From assembly GCF_000969645.2 (NCBI RefSeq), contig NZ_CP014222.1, positions 2,049,740 through 2,113,739 of the forward strand: a stretch of 64,000 bases of DNA. Reading direction: 5' to 3'. The notes under the pieces are model-generated. The model was not told the DNA's origin and did no database searches. It was given only the letters and a program-made list of their open reading frames with translations. The position numbers were made by a program, and so were the translations under genes. Shown here one piece after another: positions 42,315-50,244 of the stretch. Numbering within the stretch: position 1 is the first letter of the stretch; each line of letters opens with the position of its first letter. This DNA comes from Janthinobacterium sp. B9-8. Its GTDB lineage: Bacteria > Pseudomonadota > Gammaproteobacteria > Burkholderiales > Chitinibacteraceae.

Positions 42315-43994
42315 CTACCTTCTCCACGCTTGCGAGCGCTTGCCCAATAGGGCCGAGGCGATGGCGAATAGCAGGCACACTAGTGCCGAAGTCATAACAA
42401 TCAGAGTGGCCATTGCTGCTGCAGCGGCGGTGTCGCCTGCGTCGTCCATATTTAGCACCGCCAAGGAAGAGAGCACGGTGTCTGGCGTGTAAAGGAAAAT
42501 CACGGCAGAGACGGTGGTCATAGCGGAGACAAAATAATAGCGGGCGATATCTAAAATTGCGGGCAGGCAAACCGGCACGGTGACGCGGCTAAAGGTGGTC
42601 CAGAACGGTACTTTGAGCGAGGCGGCGACGGCTTCAAATTCAGTATCCATCTGCTTAAGTGCGGTCGTGGCGGTGAGGTGTGCCGTGGTATAAAAATGCG
42701 TCACGGTACAGAGCACCAACAGACCCATCGTGCCGTACAGGCTGTGCATCGGGTTTTGCGGGTGATTAAAAAAGAACACATAGCCCAAGCCCAGCACCAA
42801 GCCCGGCACCGCCATCGGTAACATCGCCAAGACGCGCAAGATGGCCAGGGCCAGCGGCGCTACTTTTAGCTTTTCATTTAAATACGCGCCGATAAATACC
42901 AAAAGCACGCCGCAGATCGCCGTCCAGAAAGCGAGCTTTAAGCTATTAAAATAAGCCAGCCAACCACCGCCATCCATTTGCTCAAAATCAAAATGCGCCA
43001 GCGTCAGGCTCAAGTTATACGGCCAGAGCGTGATTAAAGACGCCGCCACGGCCACGCCCAGCATCACCAACAGCCACAGAGAAATCGTGCAGCAACACAG
43101 AAATGCGGCGGCATCTCTAAGTACAGAAGGCTTCGCCACTAAAGGCTGGGCACGCGCCGTCAGCAACGCCTTCTGCTTTTTTTGTACAAAGTAATCAACC
43201 ACAAACGACAGCAAGGCCGGAAAGAGCAGCAAAAGTCCAATCACCGCGCCCTTAGGGAAATTCTGCTGACCAATCACCTGCTTATACGCCTCTACCGCCA
43301 GCACATTAAACTGCCCACCGATCAGCTTAGGCACACCAAAATCGGTCATCACCAGCGTAAACACTACAAACGCCGCCGAGATCAGGCCGTAACGCACCGC
43401 AGGCAAAGTTACGGTAAACCATTGCCGCACCCGCCCTGCCCCCAGCGAAGTCGCTGCCTCATAAAGCCGCGTATCGGCAATCGCCAGTGCGGTGAGCAAA
43501 ATCATTAGGGCGTGCGGAAAGGTATAAAACACCTCGCCTAGCACGATGCCCAGCGGACCATAGATGCTGACTCCCAATGGCAGCCAGCTTTTAATCAGGC
43601 CTTGATTGCCAAATAAATAAACCAGTGAAATGCCCGGCAACAGGGAAGGTGCCAAGAGCGGAATCAAGGCCAAATAGCGAAATACCGCCTTGCCCGGCAT
43701 GGCGCTACGGCTAAGCGCGGCGGCAAAAACATAGGCCAGCGGCAGCACAATCGCCGTAGTCAGCGCCGACACCCACAGGCTATTGCCCACCGCAGACCAA
43801 AAGCCTGCCACATTGGTGATTTCAATAAAGTTACTTAAGCCAGTGAACTCACCGCTTTGCGCGAGTAACGATTTGCCCAAAATCGCCAGCAACGGGCCAG
43901 CTACACCAATCAGCAAAAATGCCGCAATCAGATAGCTAATGCTGCCCGCCATTCTTTCCCGAATATCAAGCTTTAAAGTGAGACCCGCGCTCAT
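42315..43994 (-). CDS. 2-aminoethylphosphonate ABC transporter permease, fused double subunit
   Basis: 559 residues with about 12 membrane segments in two homologous halves, each carrying a binding-protein-dependent transport EAA loop (first AATSLGAGRVRQWFTVTLPAVRYGL near residue 188, second AVAASLKVPFWTTFSRVTVPVCLPAI near 458). The fused permease matches the family assigned to 2-aminoethylphosphonate uptake, corresponding to PhnU plus PhnV of Salmonella. It overlaps the ATPase stop by 4 bases, so the two are translationally coupled. Confidence 0.92.
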   Translation of the reverse strand: MSAGLTLKLDIRERMAGSISYLIAAFLLIGVAGPLLAILGKSLLAQSGEFTGLSNFIEITNVAGFWSAVGNSLWVSALTTAIVLPLAYVFAAALSRSAMPGKAVFRYLALIPLLAPSLLPGISLVYLFGNQGLIKSWLPLGVSIYGPLGIVLGEVFYTFPHALMILLTALAIADTRLYEAATSLGAGRVRQWFTVTLPAVRYGLISAAFVVFTLVMTDFGVPKLIGGQFNVLAVEAYKQVIGQQNFPKGAVIGLLLLFPALLSFVVDYFVQKKQKALLTARAQPLVAKPSVLRDAAAFLCCCTISLWLLVMLGVAVAASLITLWPYNLSLTLAHFDFEQMDGGGWLAYFNSLKLAFWTAICGVLLVFIGAYLNEKLKVAPLALAILRVLAMLPMAVPGLVLGLGYVFFFNHPQNPMHSLYGTMGLLVLCTVTHFYTTAHLTATTALKQMDTEFEAVAASLKVPFWTTFSRVTVPVCLPAILDIARYYFVSAMTTVSAVIFLYTPDTVLSSLAVLNMDDAGDTAAAAAMATLIVMTSALVCLLFAIASALLGKRSQAWRR

Positions 43995-45106
43995 TCTGCA
44001 TCCTTGCTACAAAAAACCCGCAGCTGATCGTGCGGCAGAGAAACAGGGATGCGCTGGGTTAATGAAGGCTGGTAAAGGGCGAGCTGATCGCGGCTGAGAT
44101 CGACGATTAAATCGCTGTTCCATACCGGCACATGCAGGCTAATACGGTAAAAGCTGCCTAATAGCTCAATCTTGCTGACATCGGCCAGCGCGGTATTCGG
44201 CTCCCTCAAGAGAGCCACATCCCAGGTGGCGTGCAGGCGCACCGCTTCTGGGCGGATAAAGAGTTCCACTTCCTCACCCTGCGGCAAAGGCGGCAGATGT
44301 AGAGCGTAAAGCTCGGCATCTGCGACGCTCAGGCATTGATTGCCGGTCACGCGGGCCTTAATCCAATTCGATTTGCCAACAAACTCGGCCACAAAACGGC
44401 TTTGCGGATGGCTGTAGATTTCTTCAGGCGTGCCGACCTGCTCGATCACGCCGTGGTTCATCACCACAATGCGATCGGCCATCGTGAGCGCCTCATCCTG
44501 ATCGTGTGTCACCAAAATCGTGGTAATGCCCAGGCGTTGTTGCAGGTTGCGAATTTCGCAGCGTAAGTGTTCGCGCACGCGGGCATCCAGCGCAGACAGC
44601 GGCTCGTCTAATAATAAAAGCCCAGGAGACGTGGCCAAAGCGCGCGCCAAAGCCACCCGCTGCTGCTGGCCACCGGATAATTGCGCTGGATATTTGTCTT
44701 CAATACCGGCAAGGCTTATCAGCTCAAGCAAGCTGGTGACGCGCACGGCCTTGTCACTACTGCGCCCTTTCAAGCCGTAAGCGATATTGTCTGCCACATT
44801 TAAATTAGGGAATAAAGCGTAGGACTGAAACACAATGCCGTAATCACGCTTGGCGGCAGGCAGGCAGGTGATGTTTTTGCCCTCAACCCTGATTGCGCCC
44901 GCGTCGGCAAACTCCAGCCCCGCAATCATGCGCAGTAAGGTGGTTTTACCGCAGCCCGACGGCCCAAGCAGGCAAAGCAACTCGCCTTTTTTAACATTCA
45001 GCGAGATTTGCTTTAAGGCCACAAAAACACCAAAGCGCTTCGCTAGGCCTTCTATCGATAAGTAATCAGCGCTGGCTACAAGGGGCAATTCAATATTTCT
45101 ATTCAT
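43991..45106 (-). CDS. phnT: 2-aminoethylphosphonate ABC transporter ATP-binding protein
   Basis: 371 residues. Walker A GPSGCGKTT is near residue 49, the Q-loop is in IVFQSYALFP, signature LSGGQQQRVALARAL near 144, Walker B LLLLDEPLSALD, and H-loop VTHDQDEAL. A TOBE-type C-terminal domain spans about 255-365. It energises uptake of 2-aminoethylphosphonate with the fused permease and PhnS. Usual length for this CUT1-like group. Confidence 0.93.
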   Translation of the reverse strand: MNRNIELPLVASADYLSIEGLAKRFGVFVALKQISLNVKKGELLCLLGPSGCGKTTLLRMIAGLEFADAGAIRVEGKNITCLPAAKRDYGIVFQSYALFPNLNVADNIAYGLKGRSSDKAVRVTSLLELISLAGIEDKYPAQLSGGQQQRVALARALATSPGLLLLDEPLSALDARVREHLRCEIRNLQQRLGITTILVTHDQDEALTMADRIVVMNHGVIEQVGTPEEIYSHPQSRFVAEFVGKSNWIKARVTGNQCLSVADAELYALHLPPLPQGEEVELFIRPEAVRLHATWDVALLREPNTALADVSKIELLGSFYRISLHVPVWNSDLIVDLSRDQLALYQPSLTQRIPVSLPHDQLRVFCSKDAE

Positions 45107-45200
45107 TAATCAGGCCTGAAGCGGTAAACGTTTTGGAACAAGTGATGAAGTTTTGCTTGAGCGGATAAAGCGTGTTGCCCGCTCAAGAAAACTACAAAGC

Positions 45201-45446
45201 TTTTTTAGTGCCTTCGGCACCTTGATTTTGGAGCGGTAGCCACCGCGGGGGCGTTCTTTTCTTGAACGGCCAAGAAAAGAACCAAAAGAAGGCCGCCCCG
45301 GCCAGCACGACATCCCCTCGCTGCGGACAATCGAGGTGGCGTCAATTCAACTCGCTTCGCTCAAACACGAATTGACGACTGCCCCACCCCGCTTGTTCCT
45401 CGCTCGGCGTGCTTCAAGGGGAGATTTAAGCCCTGTCCCACGAATC
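45201..45446. repeat. Long intergenic repeat element, left copy
   Basis: About 245 bp from TTTTTTAGTGCCTTCGGCAC through TTCTTTTCTTG...CAAGAAAAGAAC to a GGCGTGCTTCAAGGGG end. A diverged reverse-complement copy lies at about 47900-48142. The 67-codon ORF read from it is a by-product of the repeat and not a gene. Confidence 0.75.
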
Positions 45447-45517
45447 ACAACAACAATTCATATAACTGAGTTTGATAATATTTAAAATCTAAAACAAAAA
45501 ACTCAATTTAAACCTCA

Positions 45518-45574
45518 TTTTTCTCCGTGAAACTCCGTGTTCTCTGTGGCCTCCGTGGTTCAAGATTTGGGTTT
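45518..45574. repeat. 57-bp inverted repeat partner (left), ACAGAG family half element
   Basis: TTTTTCTCCGTGAAACTCCG...CAAGATTTGGGTTT. The reverse complement of 47771-47827 matches it at most positions, so phnS and the GNAT gene lie between inverted copies. Confidence 0.82.
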
Positions 45575-45657
45575 TACTCTGCATATCATCAATGACTTTA
45601 TTTACAGCGCCAAAAACCGGTCCACCTCAGGAGGCAAGCCGGTCTGTGCAGCGTTTT

Positions 45658-46668
45658 TTATTTCTTTGCTTCAGACTTTGCGTCGTAACGACGTGTCCAT
45701 TCGGCCAGGATTTTGTCGCGGTTTTGTGCAGACCAGCGCAGGTCTTGCTTAATCAGCAATTGCTCGTAGTTAGCAGGGATATGCGTGTTGGGTTTAGCCA
45801 CGCCAGGATAGGCCACCACGGCGAAGTTTTTCTCATAAAGCTCATTTGCGCTTTTTGATGCGGCCCAATCCGCCAGCTTTTTAGCGGCATCCAGATTTTT
45901 GGTGCCCTTCATGATGGCGGTGGCTTCTACATCCCAACCCAAGCCTTCCTTAGGGAAGACCAGATCAATCGGCGCGCCGCCTTCTTTTAGCTTGGCTGCA
46001 CGGTATTCAAAAGAGATACCAATCGGGAATTCGCCTGCAGCGGCTTGTTTGCAAGGCTTGGAGCCTGAGTGCGTGTACTGCGCCATGTTTTCGTGCAGCT
46101 TGTCCATAAAGGCCCAGCCTTCTTTCTCGCTGCCAAACACTTTCAGCCATGCAGTGACATCAAAATAACCTGTGCCGCTGGATGCCGGATTAGGCATCAC
46201 AATTTTGCCTTTGTATTCAGGCTTGGTCAGATCGCGCCAGCTTTCTGGTTTTTTCAGGCCCAGCTTGGCCGCTTCTACCGTGTTAAAACAAACCGTCGCA
46301 CCCCAAACATCCATCCCTACCCATGCAGGTGGATTGCTGTCGTCAACGTATTGCTTGGAAAGCTTCTCAACACCCTTGGCCGCATAAGGCTGCAACATGC
46401 CTTCTTTTTCCATCACCAACAGGCTGGAAGCCGCCACGCCCAACACCACATCGGCTTGCGGGGCGTTTTTTTCTGCCAGCAGTTTAGCCGTGATAATACC
46501 GGTTGAATCCCGCACCCATTTCAGCTTGATGCCCGGGTTTTGTTCTTCAAATTGCGCTTGATAAGGCTTGAGCTGATCCGCTTCAAGCGCGGTATATACA
46601 GTCAGGGAAGTGTCAGCAAAAGCGTGTCCGGCAAGCAGCGCGGAGAGCAATACAGCAATACGTGTCAT
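45658..46668 (-). CDS. phnS: 2-aminoethylphosphonate ABC transporter substrate-binding protein
   Basis: 336 residues. A short Sec signal peptide (TRIAVLLSALLAGHAFA, cleavage after residue 18) is followed by a mature start DTSLTVYTALEADQLKPYQ, typical of iron/AEP-type family 1 binding proteins. GVAASSLLVMEKEGMLQPY and PASSGTGYFDVTAWL match PhnS family features. It binds 2-aminoethylphosphonate in the periplasm and delivers it to the fused permease. A GTCTAGAC palindrome lies 78 bases upstream. Confidence 0.93.
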   Translation of the reverse strand: MTRIAVLLSALLAGHAFADTSLTVYTALEADQLKPYQAQFEEQNPGIKLKWVRDSTGIITAKLLAEKNAPQADVVLGVAASSLLVMEKEGMLQPYAAKGVEKLSKQYVDDSNPPAWVGMDVWGATVCFNTVEAAKLGLKKPESWRDLTKPEYKGKIVMPNPASSGTGYFDVTAWLKVFGSEKEGWAFMDKLHENMAQYTHSGSKPCKQAAAGEFPIGISFEYRAAKLKEGGAPIDLVFPKEGLGWDVEATAIMKGTKNLDAAKKLADWAASKSANELYEKNFAVVAYPGVAKPNTHIPANYEQLLIKQDLRWSAQNRDKILAEWTRRYDAKSEAKK

Positions 46669-46745
46669 TCTTCTATCCTTTCACGATCGGTAAAGTAGCA
46701 AGGGAGCGTGAAGGATTGTAGGAAAACAACATTACACAGGCATGA

Positions 46746-46755
46746 CGTCTAGACG
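46746..46755. promoter_or_regulatory. Candidate PhnF operator upstream of phnS
   Basis: CGTCTAGACG is a perfect palindrome whose core GTCTAGAC matches the HutC-subfamily consensus GTMTAKAC. On the minus strand it follows a TATAAA-like -10, so a bound repressor would cover the transcription start. GAATTTT follows, as at the phnW site. Confidence 0.55.
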
Positions 46756-46874
46756 AATTTTATATGACGATAAGGGAAGGTTGCTGAGGGCGGTATGGCG
46801 AGCACTTCGTAGGAGCGGCTTTAGCCTCTTCTTATAAGCATCACTAAAAACAAAAAATAACACAAAGGCTGATT

Positions 46875-46954
46875 TTTCGTAGGGTGTGCAAGTCGATTTT
46901 CTTGCGCACCATCCTTCGATGCATAACGACTCCGTCGTTTCACACCCTACGAAA
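46875..46954. repeat. Intergenic inverted repeat
   Basis: A 14-bp perfect terminal inverted repeat, TTTCGTAGGGTGTG (46875-46888) and CACACCCTACGAAA (46941-46954), with a further internal GTGTGCAAG...CTTGCGCAC pairing. It resembles small mobile intergenic elements (MITE or REP type) and lies between phnS and the acetyltransferase gene. Confidence 0.8.
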
Positions 46955-46991
46955 TGACGGTTTTAAATGTGGAATCTGATTACCTTAATGC

Positions 46992-47732
46992 TTATAGGAG
47001 CGATGAGGCCGTGTCTTTTATCGCCAGCAAGGGCCTGGTTAAATCAGACAAAGCCAACCGCTGCCGCCCTGCTTCATCAAAATTATCTGCCGACAACCAT
47101 TGAGCAAATGCCTCTTCAAGCGCTGGCCACTCCTGATCCAGCACAGAAAACCACGCCGTATCACGATTGCGCGCCCTATTTACCGTGGCTTGGCGGAACA
47201 CGCCTTCAAAGCTAAAACCCAAACGCTGCGCCGCCTTGCGCGAAGGCAGATTCAAGGCATTGCACTTCCACTCATAGCGCCGATAGCCCAGCTCAAAAGC
47301 ATTTTTCATCATCAGCAGCATCGCCGCCGTAGCAAGGCGCGTGCCTTGCAATGCAGGAGAAAAATGCAGCCAGCCCACTTCAATCGCCGCTGCGGCCGGA
47401 TCAATCCGCAAATAAGCAGCCAGCCCCAAGGCCTTGCCACTGGCCTCGTCCACAATGGCGTAAAACTGCGGATCAACCCCGCTACTTACCCTATCCAGCC
47501 AGGCATTAAAAGCCTGCACATCGGCAAAAGGCCCGGACGTTAAATAAGTCCACATCCGGCCATCGTCCGCCGAAAAAGCCTGCCATAAAGCGTCAGAATG
47601 CCGTGCTAAAGACAAAGGCTCCACCTGACAGCCCCAGCCATTAAGTACCTTAGCAGGAGGAAAAACAGGGGGAATCCAGTCTTGCAACAGCAGGCCAACA
47701 GGCTGGCCGAATTGGTTTAGTTCGTAGTCCAT
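46992..47732 (-). CDS. GNAT-family N-acetyltransferase (RimJ/RimL-like)
   Basis: 246 residues. The GNAT core runs from about 40 to 215: AIVDEASGKALGLAAYLRID (beta strands 2-4), the AIEVGWLHFSPALQGTRLATAAMLLMM acetyl-CoA loop, and YEWKCNALNLPSRKAAQRLGFSFEGVFRQ. These fit the RimJ/RimL type that acetylates N-termini or small molecules. Substrate unknown. It lies between two inverted repeat copies together with phnS. It is not an obvious part of phosphonate metabolism, although acetylation of aminophosphonates is known in other systems (PhnO). Confidence 0.87.
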   Translation of the reverse strand: MDYELNQFGQPVGLLLQDWIPPVFPPAKVLNGWGCQVEPLSLARHSDALWQAFSADDGRMWTYLTSGPFADVQAFNAWLDRVSSGVDPQFYAIVDEASGKALGLAAYLRIDPAAAAIEVGWLHFSPALQGTRLATAAMLLMMKNAFELGYRRYEWKCNALNLPSRKAAQRLGFSFEGVFRQATVNRARNRDTAWFSVLDQEWPALEEAFAQWLSADNFDEAGRQRLALSDLTRPLLAIKDTASSLL

Positions 47733-47770
47733 ACAAGTTCCTCAAATTAATAACTGATGCCGCGCAACGG

Positions 47771-47827
47771 AAACCCAAATCTTGAAACACTTCGGCCCCA
47801 GAGAACACGGAGTTTCACGGAGGAAAA
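47771..47827. repeat. 57-bp inverted repeat partner (right)
   Basis: AAACCCAAATCTTG...GGAGTTTCACGGAGGAAAA. Inverted copy of 45518-45574. Confidence 0.82.
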
Positions 47828-47899
47828 TAGGTATTAACGTAAGTTGTTTTTGATTGGGTTTTTAGTATTTTAAAACCTTAAAAATTTGGATTCATATTG

Positions 47900-48142
47900 C
47901 AGCTCGTGGCACGGGGCTAAAATCCCCCTTGAAGCACGCCGAAGCGAGGAATAAGCGGCTCGGGGTTTCGGAAAAGGGGTAGCGGGCTTGCTCCCGAGCA
48001 GCCTTTTTCGCCGAGCCGATTATCCGCAGTGAGGGGCCTTCGTGTTTTGAGTTTGTGGCTTGGCTTCGTTTCTTGGCCACACAAGAAAGGAAGATCCAGC
48101 GGGACGCCCGCACCTAAATTAATGTGCCGAAGGCACTAAAAT
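47900..48142. repeat. Long intergenic repeat element, right copy (inverted)
   Basis: Begins near CAGCTCGTGGCACGGGGCT and ends GTGCCGAAGGCACTAAAA. It is a diverged reverse complement of 45201-45446, matching at both ends (GCGTGCTTCAAGGGG and GTGCCTTCGGCAC) and partly in the middle. Confidence 0.7.
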
Positions 48143-48196
48143 GATCTTTTTGATTTAGATCTTTTATATTTTCTTCAGAGCACATAGCCCCCGCCC

Positions 48197-48646
48197 TCAA
48201 CAATCACACTCAATCTTCCCGCCTACCAACGTCCCTGCCTCTTTCCCAATGGCAATCGGATGCCCATCCCGCTGCCAAAAATCTAGGCCACCAATCAGCT
48301 CTTTCACCGTAAAACCAAGGCTGGCAAGCTTATAGCTACCCCATGTCGAGCCATTACAGCCTATGCCATCGCAGTAGCACACATAAACTTTGTTGCGATC
48401 AAGCTGCGCCGTGCTTGCTTCGCTCATTAAGCGATGTGGAAATGAGATGGCACCGGGGATATGGCCGCGCTCATAAGTCTCACTACTGCGGGTATCCAGC
48501 GCAATAATTTCCGGATGCTGTGCATACAGATCGCTGACTAAATCGGCCACATCGGTATAAAAACGCAGTTTCTCTGCCAAATACGCTGCGGACTCAGCTG
48601 GGCTAGCCAAGCCACTACTTTTAACTACAGATTGATCGCTCATCAC
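48197..48646 (-). CDS. Rhodanese-like sulfurtransferase domain protein
   Basis: 149 residues, one rhodanese domain. Motifs are IIALDTRSSETYERGHIPGAISFPH (about 47-71) and VYVCYCDGIGCNGSTW (about 87-102), with several Cys in the active-site loop instead of the usual single CxxxxR. It could transfer sulfane sulfur or act as a persulfide carrier. It is divergent from a MocR regulator with only about 75 bases between starts, so the regulator may control it. Confidence 0.83.
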   Translation of the reverse strand: MMSDQSVVKSSGLASPAESAAYLAEKLRFYTDVADLVSDLYAQHPEIIALDTRSSETYERGHIPGAISFPHRLMSEASTAQLDRNKVYVCYCDGIGCNGSTWGSYKLASLGFTVKELIGGLDFWQRDGHPIAIGKEAGTLVGGKIECDC

Positions 48647-48720
48647 ACTCTCCGAATTAATTGTTCACCGCACTAATTTAAAGGTAAATTGGCCTGCTGC
48701 TACCTACCAATTTAGCCACC

Positions 48721-50175
48721 ATGAGCAAACCACTTTCTGCGCCAGTCTGGCCGACCCTTTTTGCTGCAAGCGCCAGCATAGGGATGGGAATTCAAGCACA
48801 ACTGATCCACACCCTGCGTAAAGCCTTGCTTGCCGGGCGATTACCTCAGGGCAGCCGCTTGCCAGCCAGCCGAATGCTCGCCAAAGGTTTAGCCATTTCT
48901 CGCAGCAGCGTAGAGGCCGCTTATGCGCAGCTGGAGGCTGAAGGCTATCTTGAGCGGCGGGCGGGTGCAGGAAGCTTTGTTGCATTTACGCCGCAAGCGC
49001 GGCCCGCAAAAAAAGCCACCAGCGCAGCAGCAAAGCTCTCACTGAGGGGGCAAGGAATTGTGGATGCGGGCGGCTGCCGGGATAGCACGCTGCCAAGCCT
49101 CGCTTTTAATGCAGGCCAGCCCGACGCCCTCGCGTTTCCGCATGCCTTGTGGCAAAAGCTGATGCAACAGCGCTGGAGTAAAAGCAGCGCAGCACTCGCC
49201 AACTATGGCCCTGCACAGGGCTTGCCGGAGTTGCAATCGGCCATTGCGGGCTATCTGGCGCAATCTCGCGAGGTGGATTGCCAGCCAGAGCAGATCATGA
49301 TTTTAAATAGCTCGCAGCAAGCCTTACAAATGATTGCCCAACTGCTGATTGATCCGGAAGACACCGTCTGGCTGGAAGACCCCGGCTATCTAGGCGCTAG
49401 AAACGCCATGCTGGCGGCAGGCGCGCAGATTGTGCCGGTGCCGGTAGACCAAGAAGGTTTTAACACCAACATCAGCCAAACACTGGCCGCGCCCCGGCTG
49501 ATTTACACCACGCCATCGCACCAATATCCGCTTGGCATTGCGATGAGTTTGCCCCGGAGGATGGCGCTGATTGCGCAAGCTGCGGCGCATCAGGCATGGA
49601 TTATTGAGGATGATTACGATAGCGAGTTTTATTACGACCAACGCCCGCTGCCTGCGCTGCAAGGGCTGGATCAGCAGGGGCGAGTGATTTATGTCGGCAC
49701 CTTCAGCAAGGTGCTCTTCCCTTCATTACGGCTGGCCTACATCGTCTTGCCGCCAGCCTTAGTCCCTGCATTTATTACCGCAAGAATCGCTTTTGATGGG
49801 CATAGTGCGCAGTTTCTACAAGCCGTTACGGCTGACTTTATAAGGCAGGGCTACTTTGCCGCGCATTTACGCCATATGCGCCTGCTTTACCGCAGCCGCC
49901 GGGATTTACTACTGGAAAGCCTGCAGCCCATATCCGATATCATCCAGCCCGTTAATACAGCGGCGGGCTTGCAATTTGCACTGCAACTCCCCAAGGGCTT
50001 AGAAAAACCGTGGACGATTAAAGGATCTGCTGCGGGACTGGCGCTAAGGCCGCTATCGGCGTTTTATCAGGCCGAGGCAAAAATCGAGGGCTGGCTCATC
50101 GGCTATGCCTCATTAAGCAATGAGCAGATTCGCGCCGCTTGCGATCACTTAATCAGCAGTTACAAGGCTATTTAA
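48721..50175 (+). CDS. MocR-family PLP-dependent transcriptional regulator
   Basis: 484 residues. The N-terminal GntR winged helix (about 20-90) contains LRKALLAGRLPQGSRLPASRMLAKGLAISRSSVEAAY, and the C-terminal fold-type I aminotransferase domain spans about 125-475. The PLP Lys lies in VGTFSKVLFPSLRLAY (about residue 332); IIEDDYDSEFYYDQRPLPALQGLD is typical. Such proteins (PdxR, GabR) sense PLP or amino compounds. The likely target is the divergent rhodanese gene or its own promoter. Confidence 0.92.
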   Translation: MSKPLSAPVWPTLFAASASIGMGIQAQLIHTLRKALLAGRLPQGSRLPASRMLAKGLAISRSSVEAAYAQLEAEGYLERRAGAGSFVAFTPQARPAKKATSAAAKLSLRGQGIVDAGGCRDSTLPSLAFNAGQPDALAFPHALWQKLMQQRWSKSSAALANYGPAQGLPELQSAIAGYLAQSREVDCQPEQIMILNSSQQALQMIAQLLIDPEDTVWLEDPGYLGARNAMLAAGAQIVPVPVDQEGFNTNISQTLAAPRLIYTTPSHQYPLGIAMSLPRRMALIAQAAAHQAWIIEDDYDSEFYYDQRPLPALQGLDQQGRVIYVGTFSKVLFPSLRLAYIVLPPALVPAFITARIAFDGHSAQFLQAVTADFIRQGYFAAHLRHMRLLYRSRRDLLLESLQPISDIIQPVNTAAGLQFALQLPKGLEKPWTIKGSAAGLALRPLSAFYQAEAKIEGWLIGYASLSNEQIRAACDHLISSYKAI

Positions 50176-50244
50176 AAGAATACAGGCCGTGCCCTATCAA
50201 CGCAGTAACGATAAGAGCCTAAGAAAACAGGCCGTATTTTCAGC

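Larger units (their letters stand above)
45107..45657. other. Gene-free gap between phnT and phnS
   Basis: 551 bases. It holds the long repeat element (45201-45446) and a half-length ACAGAG element (45518-45574). I see no gene. It splits the transport operon and may reduce or end transcription between phnS and phnT. Confidence 0.7.
47733..48196. other. Gene-free gap with two repeat elements
   Basis: 464 bases containing the right 57-bp inverted repeat (47771-47827) and the right copy of the long element (about 47900-48142). I see no gene. Confidence 0.7.

Noticed and set aside
45110..45313. Minus-strand 67-codon ORF
   Set aside because: It lies wholly within a long intergenic repeat element whose other copy does not preserve the frame.
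47892..48113. Minus-strand 73-codon ORF
   Set aside because: It is the same repeat element in the opposite orientation; no protein family is visible.
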